From Nannocystis exedens (GTDB lineage: Bacteria > Myxococcota_A > Polyangia > Nannocystales > Nannocystaceae), in the NCBI RefSeq assembly GCF_002343915.1, contig NZ_NETK01000001.1, positions 9,066,001-9,130,000 of the forward strand: 64,000 bases of DNA, read 5' to 3'. The translations under genes were made by a program, and so were the position numbers. The notes under the pieces were generated by a model. It had not been told where the DNA came from. It saw only the letters and a list, made by a program, of their open reading frames with translations, and made no database searches. Shown here one piece after another: positions 8,813 through 17,796 of this stretch; positions within the stretch are counted from its first letter, which is position 1; every line of letters starts with the position of its first letter.

Positions 8813-8958
8813 CATGACGCGAAGGACAGGATCGTAGCGAGCCGGGAGCGACCGATCCGGCCGGGTGGGCAGCCGGCGCTCGTCGAGGTGCGGTGCGGTC
8901 GGATGGATGGTCGCGACGGCTGCGCGAACGGCAGCGAGAGCAGGGGAGCACCCTTGTC

Positions 8959-10974
8959 CTACGATGGGCTGCCCCCCGCGCGAGCGCAGAGCCTCCTGGC
9001 TTTCTCCGGCGGCCACAGATCGCTCGGGCTCAGGGTGCAAGTGACGCGGGGGTAGACGAAGTCGGTCTCCTGGTTCTCCCGGCGTCGGAGCGCGAGGAAT
9101 TCGCGACGCTCCTCGTCGTCGGCCAGGGTCAGCGGTGTGCCGTCGGCAAGACGGGGCTGCCCGTCACGCACGTGAACCCAGGTCTTCGAGGTGCGAAACG
9201 TGACCCCGAGCCAGGGGTTGTCGGGAGCTCCAGCCGCGGGGTCCAGCACGATCCGGTGGCGGAACCGTCGATTGGTGTCGGCGGAGAACACGACCACACG
9301 GCCGTGGAGGAGCGGGATGACGAACGAGGGCCCCCCGAGCTCCTTCGACTCCACCATCAGCCGCCGCGACGGCCCGGCCTCCGGGTGTTCATAACAGGAG
9401 AAGAGGGCGATCTCCCCGGCATCGTCCAGGTCGAGCGCCTGGTCCGAGTGGGCGCCCATGGTGGTGTAGGCGCGGGTGTAGACCTCCAGCAGCGCGTTGT
9501 TGAAGGGGAGCGCGAGCGAGGCACACGCGTGGATCTGCCGCGCGAGCGTGGTGTGGATCGGTCGAAAACACTGAGCCGGGAGCGTGTACGCGGTGGTGGT
9601 GCGGACGATGGGGACCCCGCGCGAGTCGTCGGGCGCCACGAGCACCGCGCCGCGCCGGCCTTTTCCGAGATCCTCGAGCCGAGCCGACGCGGACAGCTCC
9701 GCGAAGAGGTCGCCTCGGGTGGGGACGGCGTAGGTGCGGAACGGGTCGGACGCCTCGTAGATCGGCGCCCGGTAGTCTCCCGCGTTCATGCTGAAGCGAA
9801 AGCCGTCTCCGTAGTCGATGGGGGCCGACGTCTTGTTCTCTTCGGCGTAGAGCCGGCGAAGCTCCACCATCCCCTCGGGCGTGGGGGCCTCCAGCTCCAC
9901 CCGCGCCCCGTTTTGGAGCAGGAAGGTGCGCCCATCCTCGTGGACCGCCTCGGTCTTCGAGCAGCGCACCACGTAGCCCAGCCGGGTCGGGAGCCGCGCG
10001 GCGTCCAGCTCGGACGGCACGATCTCGTGGGTGTAGCGCCGATTGGTCGACAGCGGCATGAAGAACACCGAGTTGGGATACAGCGTGATCGTGAAATGGT
10101 CCGGGAACGCGCCTGTCTCCGCGGTCTCGATCTCCTTGTGTCGGAAGCGGAGCCGGGTCAATCCGCTGATCGTCCGGTGACCGCGGTCGAAGGGATCGCC
10201 GGCCATGGGGGCGAGCCGATCGAGGTGTTCGTAGAAGGTGCAGAAAGCCATGACGCCGTGGTCCGGCATGTCCTTGGTCTTGTCGGCGTGAGACGAGATC
10301 CGGGCCTTCGCCTGCTTCTTCTCGGCGTCGGCCGGGGTGTTGGGATAGATCTACGCAAGCACGTGATTGAGCGGCGCCGCCCCCGAGAAGACCAGCGCTG
10401 CCTCCTGGTTCAGCGCGTCGACGATGTGTCGGTCGGTGGAGCGGAAGTTGTCGGTCGGGCCCGACAGGTTGGTGGAGCAGCGCAGCAGGCGAAAATGGAG
10501 CCCGTCCCGCTGCTTTCGGACCGGCGTCAGGTAAATGCCGGTGCGGTGTGCCGTGCCCGGCTTGGTGGATTCGGTCAGCGACTGGAAGGTGTGCTCGCCG
10601 CGGATCCGCTCGACGTAGTCGATTTCGGGGTCGAAGAAACACCGGTAGTACACGCCGAGCCCGTGAACGTCGAGCGGGACCCGGCCGGAGCCCACCACCG
10701 GCCAGGGGGCGAGGTCACCCGCCGCGTCTCCGTAGGAGCCCTCCCGGATCACCAGGACCCGCGACGCGGCCGAGAGGTCGAGGGCGGCGGCCTTCGCCAC
10801 GTCACCGCACAGGTAGACGGCCTTCCCCGCGAGGTCGGGCACTCCCGCCGCGGGGTCGGTGACCACCGTGCCGGCGAAGCCGTTTATCGGCGGTTCGTCG
10901 CCCTTCGGCGAGAGCAGGATCAGGACCTGGCGGGTGTCGACGATGCGAGCTTCGGGGAGGCGCGGCCGGGCCAT
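8959..10974 (-). pseudogene. Tandem 2OG-Fe(II) oxygenase-like protein, split by one in-frame TAG
   Basis: Two minus ORFs (10974-10351 and 10350-8959) lie in the same frame and are separated only by a TAG at 10353-10351; the 27 codons after it are open. Read through, they give about 670 residues with two similar domains. The first has HAD in ISSHADKTKDMP (about 10290) and a distal His in STNRRYTHEIV followed by RCSKT. The second has HSD in GAHSDQALDL, a distal His in DTNRRFRHRIV and RTSKT. HxD, a distal His and a downstream Arg are the iron and 2-oxoglutarate ligands of the dioxygenase superfamily. The exact family and substrate are unknown. The TAG removes both active sites from the first ORF product. 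The second ORF could restart at the ATG at 10269, but that lies after the first HxD. Confidence 0.65.
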
Positions 10975-11140
10975 GGCGACAGGATATCACCGGGAGAAGC
11001 CGGCTCTCCCGCTCGCCGACGCGAGCTGCGCCGGCTGCACGACGTCAGCACGCGGCGAAGGCCGGCGTCACCCACTGACGCGGTAGAAGTCGACGTTGGT
11101 GGCGAGGCGCGGCCAGGGTGGCTCCGGCAAGCTATCTTGA

Positions 11141-12280
11141 TCACCGGCTGCAGTCGGCGGCGTCCGCGGGCGCGAGCAGGAACTTCGCCCCTGGCCGCAG
11201 GCGCAGCGGCGGCGGATTCTGGCGCACCCATGGTCCCTCGACATCGACGACGACGAGCTCCCCACGCCGCGGGCCCATGCGTACTCGAGTGCCCGCGAGG
11301 ATCTCCCCCACCGGCTCCGCCCCACGACCGGTGTCGACGTACAGCGGGTGCTCCGCGCCACATCCGTCCCAGTGGGCGCTGCCCTCGAGACTGAGACCGC
11401 GGGCCAGGAATTCGCCCTCGGTCGAGTCCTTCAGGGGCTCGACGAGACGGGCCTCGACCCACCCGCTCACCGTGGATTCGGCGAGCGCCCCGTCGGCGAT
11501 CGGCCAGGCGATCTTCACCTGCGACCCGGCGTCTGCGAGCCGCTTCACTGGGACGGCGCGCTTGAGGTGGAGATGCAGGACCGGAGGGCCGCCGGCCGTC
11601 GCCGCCACGGCAATTGGTCCGCGCGGGCGCAGGCGGCTATCGGGGACGGCGAGATCGCTGTAGCTCTCCTCCAGCGCGAGCGTATCGCAGGCGACGTCGA
11701 CGGTCGGAGCGTCCACGAAGCGGACGCGCCGATCCTTCGGTGGGGCGACGCGCAGGCTTGGACCGCCGACCGACGTCCACATCAGCGGCGTGTTGCCCGC
11801 CTGCAGCACCCCGCCGAACACCAGCTCGCCGCGCGTATAGACCGGGAGATCGCCCGGCCTGGGGGTCGTACGCAGGCGCAGCCCGAAACTGGTGAACTCG
11901 GCCGTGGCCTCGCCGTCGGCCACGAATCGGAGCTCGTCGGCGCTGAGGATGGCGGCGAAGGCGCGACCCGAGGCGCTCCGGAGCGTGCGCGCCGTGGGGC
12001 TGTCCCAGTTGCTTTGATGGAGCTCGCAGGTGCTCGGCGCCGGGGCCCCGGTCGCGGGCGGTGACGCAGCCTCGGCCGTAGGCGGCGGCGTCGTCTCGGA
12101 AGGCACGACGGGCGCAGGTGCGGCGCTCGTGGCCGTCGTGGGAGCAGGCGGCGGCGTCGTCTCGGCAGGCACGACGGGCGCAGGTGCGGCGCTCGTGGCC
12201 GTCGTGGGAGCAGGCGGCTGGGGTGGTTGGACCGCGGCGCAGCCAACGAGCAACAACAGCAGGGAGAAGCGCGCGAGCAT
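11141..12280 (-). CDS. Lipoprotein with tandem Pro/Thr/Ala repeats, unknown function
   Basis: The protein has 379 residues from the ATG at 12280. The signal peptide MLARFSLLLLLVGC has its lipobox Cys at residue 14. Residues 20-90 are a Pro/Thr/Ala linker with two copies of a 22-residue unit (APTTATSAAPAPVVP plus ETTPPP; DNA period 66 bp at 12081-12212). The rest is a globular domain of unknown family with four spread Cys, rich in beta-strand-like segments. It begins with an STCELHQSNWDSPTAR block and has WVRQNPPPLRLRPG near the end. The longer frame from 12520 is not a convincing start, since the signal peptide fixes it at 12280. It is probably anchored to the outer membrane or periplasmic. 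Confidence 0.8.
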   Translation of the reverse strand: MLARFSLLLLLVGCAAVQPPQPPAPTTATSAAPAPVVPAETTPPPAPTTATSAAPAPVVPSETTPPPTAEAASPPATGAPAPSTCELHQSNWDSPTARTLRSASGRAFAAILSADELRFVADGEATAEFTSFGLRLRTTPRPGDLPVYTRGELVFGGVLQAGNTPLMWTSVGGPSLRVAPPKDRRVRFVDAPTVDVACDTLALEESYSDLAVPDSRLRPRGPIAVAATAGGPPVLHLHLKRAVPVKRLADAGSQVKIAWPIADGALAESTVSGWVEARLVEPLKDSTEGEFLARGLSLEGSAHWDGCGAEHPLYVDTGRGAEPVGEILAGTRVRMGPRRGELVVVDVEGPWVRQNPPPLRLRPGAKFLLAPADAADCSR

Positions 12281-12548
12281 CCGCGTAGGGACAGAACGCG
12301 GGCGACGAAGTTCCCGACATGTCAGTACAGCCGCATGGCGACGCGGAGACGGGCAGCTCAAGCGGGGCGCCTCCGGCTGGCTACAACTCGGCCTCGGGCG
12401 TACGGCGCGCGGCAGCGCGTCCCCCAAGAGCTGATTTGCGCTGTACGCTATCACGCCCCCACCATCACTGACCGTGAGATCCCCGAGCAGCACGGGCTGC
12501 CTGCGCCGGGTGGAACGCAACCCCTACCTGGCGGGGGACGGCGTCGGC

Positions 12549-13247
12549 TCACTGCTTGCGCACGGATCGACAGATCTTTTCGGCCGGCCCGATGTCGCCG
12601 GTCGTCATGAAGTGGCAAGAAATCCACCGGTCTCCTGCCGGCGTGACCGACTGAACATAGTGATTCGGCTGGGCGCCAGGCTCGCTCAAATTCGACACGC
12701 AACGAACGAAGAAGCCGCCGCCGGGCAGCGCCCCCTTCGTGGCCTCCTTGTCGTCCGCCGAGCACTTCTTTTTGGCGAGCTCGTCGGCGCTCTTCGGCAT
12801 CGCCTCGGTGGCAGGCTTCACCATGAAGTTCGCGCCCACGCTCCGCGGCTGGTCGCCTTCCGGCTCGACCGTAAAGTAGGTGTCGTTCTTGCGCTCGAGC
12901 TTGTACCCCTGCGGAATGTCTGCCGTGAACCCGGTCTCGCCGAGGGACGGGCTGCCTGCCCCTCCGGCGGCTGCTTGCGTCTTCGACGAGTCAGACGCCT
13001 CGGGCGACGCCGCTCCTCGTGCGGCGGTGGGTTGCGTCTTGGGCGAGTCGGACGGCGCGGGCGCCGCTCCTCGAGCCGTGGTGGGTTGCGTCTTGGACGA
13101 GTCGGAGGACGCGACTGCAGCTCCTCCGGATGCGTCGTCACTCTTGCAACCCACGACCGCGAGGGCTTTCAGAAGGAAGACGGAGACGCAGATCTTCAGC
13201 GGTGCGGCGGGAGCGAAGGATTGCCGGTTCAGCATGGCGCGCTTCAT
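12549..13247 (-). CDS. Lipoprotein with Ser/Lys/Thr/Gln repeats, unknown function
   Basis: The protein has 232 residues from the ATG at 13247. A long hydrophobic signal ends in a lipobox (LAVVGC, Cys about 34). Three copies of an approximately 17-residue DSSKTQPTTARGAA-like unit follow. From about residue 105 there is a compact domain, GFTADIPQGYKLERKNDTYF, with three Cys, ending in WISCHFMTTGDIGPAEKICR. The domain looks like the small, secreted, sigma-like folds common in myxobacterial lipoproteins, but I do not recognise it. It lies downstream of and on the same strand as nothing obvious; the gap to the next minus gene (12280) is about 270 bp. Confidence 0.8.
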   Translation of the reverse strand: MKRAMLNRQSFAPAAPLKICVSVFLLKALAVVGCKSDDASGGAAVASSDSSKTQPTTARGAAPAPSDSPKTQPTAARGAASPEASDSSKTQAAAGGAGSPSLGETGFTADIPQGYKLERKNDTYFTVEPEGDQPRSVGANFMVKPATEAMPKSADELAKKKCSADDKEATKGALPGGGFFVRCVSNLSEPGAQPNHYVQSVTPAGDRWISCHFMTTGDIGPAEKICRSVRKQ

Positions 13248-13759
13248 ACGACAATCCCGGTTTTTTCTGAAGGAGCTCGAGGCGAGAATTCCGAGGCAGG
13301 GCAAGCAGGAGCGGACACATCCGGCAGTCACCGACCGGCTCCGACCGCTCAGCGAGCCCGCCGTCCGACAGGACGAGCACCGACGACACGAGTGTCAGCA
13401 GCGTGGGTGAGACCGCGACGAGCACGATTGGCCCGGTCACGGATGGGAGCGCGACGGGCGACCCGTCCGACGACACCGCCCAGAGCGCCGGCGCCATCCA
13501 TGTCTACTGAACCATCGCGTCGTGAGCCGCGGACGTCGACGCGCCGCGCAGGTGATGCGTGTGAAGGAGGCCGATCTCGACGACCGCGGGCTGCCCCAAC
13601 CCGAGCGGCCTGGAGCGTACCGCGCGCTCCCCCGGACTTGCAGGCCCTTTGGGGCGAGGGTAGTTTTCGCGCCTGATGATCCAGCCCCGCACCCGCGCCC
13701 TCCTGGTCCAACGCCGTCGCCCGCACGGGGTACGACGCGCACAGGACGGCGTGAAGCCG
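13248..13759. other. Gene-free stretch
   Basis: I see no supported gene. One minus frame around 13300-13497 has a hydrophobic run (VTGPIVLVAVSPTLLTLVSS) but overlaps the start of the lipoprotein gene and has no recognisable continuation. Confidence 0.4.
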
Positions 13760-14698
13760 ATGCCCAGGTACATCCGAGCGAGTCGCTCGGCGGCGCTTGC
13801 CGTGGCGGCCGTGGCGTCCTGCCGGCCGCGCCCCGAGGCGGGAGCGAACGCTTCCGTCGAGCCAGCGGCAGCGGTCGCCGGCCCGAGCATGGAGCCGGTC
13901 GACAGCGGCTACGCCGACGTCCACGGGCTGCGCATGTACTACGAGGTCTACGGCGCGGGGAAGCCCCTCGTCCTGCTGCACGGCTCCTACATGAACATCC
14001 CGTTGAACTGGGCGCACATCATCCCGTTGCTGGCCAAGGACCGGAAGGTCATCGCAGCGGAGATGCAGGGGCACGGCCGCACGAGGGACATTCCCCGCGA
14101 ATTCAGCTACGAGGGTATGGCGGACGATGTGTCCGGCCTGCTCGAGCACCTGAAGATCGAGCGGGCAGACGTCCTGGGATACAGCATGGGCGGCGGCGTC
14201 GCCTTCCAGGTCGCCGTGCGCCACCCCGAGAAGGTGCGCCGGCTGGTGGTGCTGTCGGGCGTCTATGCGCACGACGGGTGGTGGCCCGACGTCGAGGCCA
14301 GCTTTGCGACGTTCACCCCGGAGATGTTCAAGGGCACCCCGATCCACGAACAATACGTGGGTTCTGGGAACGATCCGGGCCATTTCCCGGAGTTCGTCCA
14401 GAAGGTGATCGGCATCGACCTGAAGCCTTATGATTGGTCCAAGGACGTGAAGAACATCGAGGCCCCGATCTTCATGGCCATCGGGGACGCCGACGGCGTG
14501 CGGTACGAGCATGCGATGGAGCTGTTCCGCGCCAAGGGCGGCGGAAAGATGGGGGACATCCACGGGCTGCCCGAGTCCCGCCTGGCCGTCCTGCCGAGCA
14601 CGACCCACATCGGCATGATTCAGCGGACGGATTGGCTGATCCCGATGATCCGCGATTTCCTCGACTCCGACCTCGACTCGGCGCCTCCGACGTTCTAG
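13760..14698 (+). CDS. Alpha/beta-hydrolase lipoprotein
   Basis: The protein has 312 residues from the ATG at 13760. The N-terminus (SAALAVAAVASC) looks like a lipoprotein signal with Cys21, and a Pro/Ala-rich spacer follows. From about residue 55 there is a classical alpha/beta-hydrolase fold: the oxyanion HGSYMN segment, GHGRTRD, the nucleophile elbow GYSMGGG (Ser), acid GDADGV and the catalytic His in TTHIGM. This is the family of proline iminopeptidase- and haloperoxidase-like hydrolases; the substrate is not predictable. Secretion as a lipoprotein is an inference from the N-terminus. Confidence 0.85.
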   Translation: MPRYIRASRSAALAVAAVASCRPRPEAGANASVEPAAAVAGPSMEPVDSGYADVHGLRMYYEVYGAGKPLVLLHGSYMNIPLNWAHIIPLLAKDRKVIAAEMQGHGRTRDIPREFSYEGMADDVSGLLEHLKIERADVLGYSMGGGVAFQVAVRHPEKVRRLVVLSGVYAHDGWWPDVEASFATFTPEMFKGTPIHEQYVGSGNDPGHFPEFVQKVIGIDLKPYDWSKDVKNIEAPIFMAIGDADGVRYEHAMELFRAKGGGKMGDIHGLPESRLAVLPSTTHIGMIQRTDWLIPMIRDFLDSDLDSAPPTF

Positions 14699-14901
14699 CC
14701 GCCGGCTCGACGGGCGCGACGCCAGGCTCGTCGAGCTGCGACGCTGCTTCGGATTCCGGCCTCGCGCTCGGCCTGCCGAGACTCACGGACCCTGCCGGCG
14801 ATCCTGCGCGTGGCGGCGTGCCCCCGGGAATCTCGGGGGCCGAGCTCCGGCTCGCTGCCGGAGGGGTTGCACGCGGACGCGACCGCGGCAATGCTCGGCG
14901 C

Positions 14902-15483
14902 ATGGACGAGGAATTGCGCAACGACCTGATTCGGTGGATCGCCGAGGACGACGAGACGCGCGAGCGACTGGCGCGCGACGGCAGCCTGTTCGCCGGCTAC
15001 CACCCGGAGATGGAGGCGGTGCACCGACGCAACGCGGCGCGCCTGCGCGAGGTGCTGGCGCGGGTCGGCTGGCCGGGGCGAGCGCTGGTCGGTGAGGACG
15101 GGGCGAGCGCGGCGTGGCGGATCGTGCAGCACGCGATCGGCGAGCCGGCGCTGCTGCGCGGCTGCCTGCCGCTGCTGCAGGCGGCCGCGGCCGAAGGCGA
15201 CGCCGATCCGGCGGAGGTGGCGATGCTCGAGGACCGGATCCGCGTGTCCGAGGGCCGGCCGCAGCGCTACGGCACGCAGTACGATTGGAGCGACGACGGC
15301 ACGGCGATGGTGCCGATGGTCGGGGTCGAGGCGCCGGAGTCGCTGGCGGAGCGGCGCGCGGCCGTCGGCCTGCCGCCGATGGTGTGGCGCCGCCCACCGC
15401 CGCCCGGCGAGTCGCCGCCGGCGGACCGCGCGGCGCGCCAGGCCGAGATGGAGGCGTGGGCGCGTCGCGTCGGCTGGCGCTGA
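14902..15483 (+). CDS. DUF6624-like protein
   Basis: The protein has 193 residues from the ATG at 14902. It has no signal peptide and is highly charged. Blocks such as HRRNAARLREVLARVGWPG, AWRIVQHAIGEPALLRGCLP, and VAMLEDRIRVSEGRPQRYGTQ match the pattern of proteins annotated DUF6624 (function unknown). It ends in a Pro-rich segment and WARRVGWR. It stands alone on the plus strand, and the start was chosen because upstream residues in frame are antisense-like. Confidence 0.75.
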   Translation: MDEELRNDLIRWIAEDDETRERLARDGSLFAGYHPEMEAVHRRNAARLREVLARVGWPGRALVGEDGASAAWRIVQHAIGEPALLRGCLPLLQAAAAEGDADPAEVAMLEDRIRVSEGRPQRYGTQYDWSDDGTAMVPMVGVEAPESLAERRAAVGLPPMVWRRPPPPGESPPADRAARQAEMEAWARRVGWR

Positions 15484-15764
15484 GGACATGGCCTGAAAGA
15501 CCTGTCGCTCAGGGCATGCCTATATTCGACCACCCCGTCGCACCTTCACGCCCCGACAGGCCCTGCACGGAACCGGCGCTGGACCCGCCTCGGGTCGGCG
15601 GGGCGGGCGCTGCGGAGCCCTCGCCCCGTGCTCGATGGGTGGCACCGGCGCGTCGCGCGGGGATGTCCCCGAGGACAGCGTCCTCGTTCGCCGAGGAGCG
15701 CGGCTAGGGAAGCTTCCTGAGGGGGATCTCCCTTGGTACCGTGTGCTCCGACGAGCGCGAGCGC

Positions 15765-16697
15765 ATGACGAGCAACGAAAAGGGCGTCGATCTGCAACAG
15801 CTCTTCCCCCAAGCTGCCCTCGATGCCGTGCCGCAGCCGATGTGGATCTACGGCCGAGATGGTGTCGCCGCCGGGTGCAACATCACCGCGGAGAAGTTCT
15901 GGCGGTTGCCGCGGGAGCACATCGTGGGCAAGTACAACGCCTTCGAGCACGCGGAGACCCCGGACGGGGCGAGCCTCCGCGAGCTCGTCCGCGCCGTCCG
16001 TGCGGCGCTGGACGCCGGTTCGGTCGAGGTCTGCGAGCCCGTGCTGATCGACCTCGGCGCGCTCGACGTGACCACGCAAGCCAGCAAAGAACGGGCCTAC
16101 ATCGAGAATACGATCTTCCCGCTGCGCGACCGGGACGGGGCGATCCACTTCGCGGCCGTGCTGCAGCGGAACGTCACCGAACTGGTCGAAAAGCGCCAGG
16201 AGGTCGAGCAGGCGACCGCACGCATCGCCGCCCAGAGCGAGCTGATCGCGGCCCTCGAGGCCGCGCAGCATGCCCTCGTCGAGCAGCGTCAGACCATCGA
16301 GGAGCTGTCGACGCCGATCATCGAGGTCTCGCAGGGCGTGCTCGCGCTACCGATCCTCGGCAGCGTGGACGAGGCCCGCGCCGGCGAAATGATGCACAAG
16401 CTGCTCGAGCAGATTGCCCACAGCAAGGCGCAGTTCGCGATCCTCGACTTGACCGGGGTTCAGAGCGTCGACATCGCCACGGCCGAACACCTCGCGCGGA
16501 TCATGAAGGCCGCGGGCCTGCTGGGAGCGCTCGGGATCTTGTCGGGGGTCTCGCCGGCCGTCGCCGACGCGCTCACGTCGATCGAAGTCGACATGACGAG
16601 GTTCATCACCTGCCGCAACCTGAGCGATGCCTTGACGTACACGAAGCGCTCGCGCCGGCCGGGGCCCGCCGGCGCGCCGATCCCCGGGAGACGTTGA
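15765..16697 (+). CDS. PAS-STAS signalling protein (RsbR-like)
   Basis: The protein has 310 residues from the ATG at 15765. A GTG at 15741, with AGGGGG some 14 bases upstream, is an alternative start. One PAS domain (about 15-135, QPMWIYGRDGVAAGCNITAE) is followed by a coiled-coil linker (VEKRQEVEQATARIAAQSEL) and a STAS domain (about 180-290; IEELSTPIIEVSQGVLALP, ILDLTGVQSVDIA). It is related to the protein at 6304-7458, but the Thr normally phosphorylated after the conserved Asp is Ile here (VDIA rather than VDTA). It could be a non-phosphorylatable partner. No stressosome kinase is nearby. Confidence 0.85.
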   Translation: MTSNEKGVDLQQLFPQAALDAVPQPMWIYGRDGVAAGCNITAEKFWRLPREHIVGKYNAFEHAETPDGASLRELVRAVRAALDAGSVEVCEPVLIDLGALDVTTQASKERAYIENTIFPLRDRDGAIHFAAVLQRNVTELVEKRQEVEQATARIAAQSELIAALEAAQHALVEQRQTIEELSTPIIEVSQGVLALPILGSVDEARAGEMMHKLLEQIAHSKAQFAILDLTGVQSVDIATAEHLARIMKAAGLLGALGILSGVSPAVADALTSIEVDMTRFITCRNLSDALTYTKRSRRPGPAGAPIPGRR

Positions 16698-16774
16698 TCG
16701 CGCCCGGCCGAGGCGGGTACGTTCATCGGCGGGCGGCGACCTGAGCCCGGGGACGCGGCGCGCGACGAGGAACG

Positions 16775-16900
16775 GTGACGACGGGACGGATCGATCAATT
16801 GCGGGACGAGATCGCCAAGAGCCGGCTCTTGGCCGCGCCCTACGCCGACGACGGGATCGTCATCGGCGGCGCGCACGTGCCTGCCGCCGGGCCGACGTGA
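16775..16900 (+). CDS. Small 41-residue protein, unknown
   Basis: GTG start at 16775 (with GAGGAA about 8 bases before). It encodes TTGRIDQLRDEIAKSRLLAA and on to AAGPT, with the TGA at 16898-16900 overlapping the ATG of the next gene (TGATG). The coupling and coding-like composition support a real small gene. No family is recognised. Confidence 0.45.
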   Translation: MTTGRIDQLRDEIAKSRLLAAPYADDGIVIGGAHVPAAGPT

Positions 16901-17304
16901 TGGTCAACGTCGACCCTGAGCTCGATGAACGACCGGCGCTGGACGAGGGCCGGCTCCTCGCCGCCGTCGAACGGGTGTTGACGATGACGACCGCGCAATG
17001 GCGGCGGATCGTCGGGGCGATCGCCGAGGACATCGAGGACGCGGTCGGCGATCGGAGCGTGAGCGAGACGACCGACGTGCGCGACGACCCGACCCTCCGC
17101 TCCGTGGTCGTCCTCACCGACGCCTTCCTGCTCTCCTTCGCCGCGCCGAAGCAGTTCCCCGACAGCTGGATCCGGGCGCAGCTCAGCGAGGACCTCGTCG
17201 TCGACGATGTCGTCGTCGACGAGAAGGACGACGGCATCGAGACGGTCCAGTTCGCGTCGGTCGACGACCTCCTGGATCATCTGAGCTCGAGCGACGACAG
17301 CTGA
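16900..17304 (+). CDS. Acidic protein of unknown function
   Basis: The protein has 134 residues and is very rich in Asp/Glu (VVDDVVVDEKDD), with a Ser/Asp tail. Its start overlaps the stop of the 41-residue gene, suggesting translational coupling; GTG at 16897 is the in-frame alternative. The helical segment TTAQWRRIVGAIAEDIEDAV suggests a small globular domain. I do not recognise a family. No terminator is seen downstream. Confidence 0.6.
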   Translation: MVNVDPELDERPALDEGRLLAAVERVLTMTTAQWRRIVGAIAEDIEDAVGDRSVSETTDVRDDPTLRSVVVLTDAFLLSFAAPKQFPDSWIRAQLSEDLVVDDVVVDEKDDGIETVQFASVDDLLDHLSSSDDS

Positions 17305-17796
17305 GCGCGTCGTCCGCTCGTCATCCTCGGCACGCGGTTCCCCGGCGACGACCTCGCCGACTGCACCCGCGCGGAGCCGCGGAGCACCGGCCCGATCCTC
17401 GGCCCCATGCCCGGGCTCAACGGCCGGAGCGGCCCCGCGGGCCCGCTCACCCACAGCGTGATTGCCCATCCCCGGCTGACGCGCGGCGGCGCCGTGGCGG
17501 CTCGAGCGTCGGTCCCGGCCTTCTCGCCCGAGCGTGCCGGAGTACTCGCGCGGCGGCAGCGTGATCGGGGGAGCGGCCGCTCGCGCCCCGAGCAGGCGAC
17601 GCGGACGATCCCCCTGTCGCCGTCACGCCCCGGACCTACGTGCCGACGCGCGGTCGAATTTTTCGTCCGCGCGCTGCGACAACGGATCCGCCCGCCTGTC
17701 ATGCCCGCAGGAGGCCGGACCACGCGAGCGTCGTGCTCGGCGTCGGGCTCCGCCTGCGCCGCGTCGCGCGCCTGCGCGGCAACCAAGGAATCGTCC
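17305..17796. other. Gene-free stretch upstream of the Cys-repeat gene
   Basis: I see no gene. The plus frame of the downstream gene is open through this region, but the residues are Arg/Pro/Ala-rich and lack any motif. The signal peptide at 17797 marks the true start. Confidence 0.45.
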
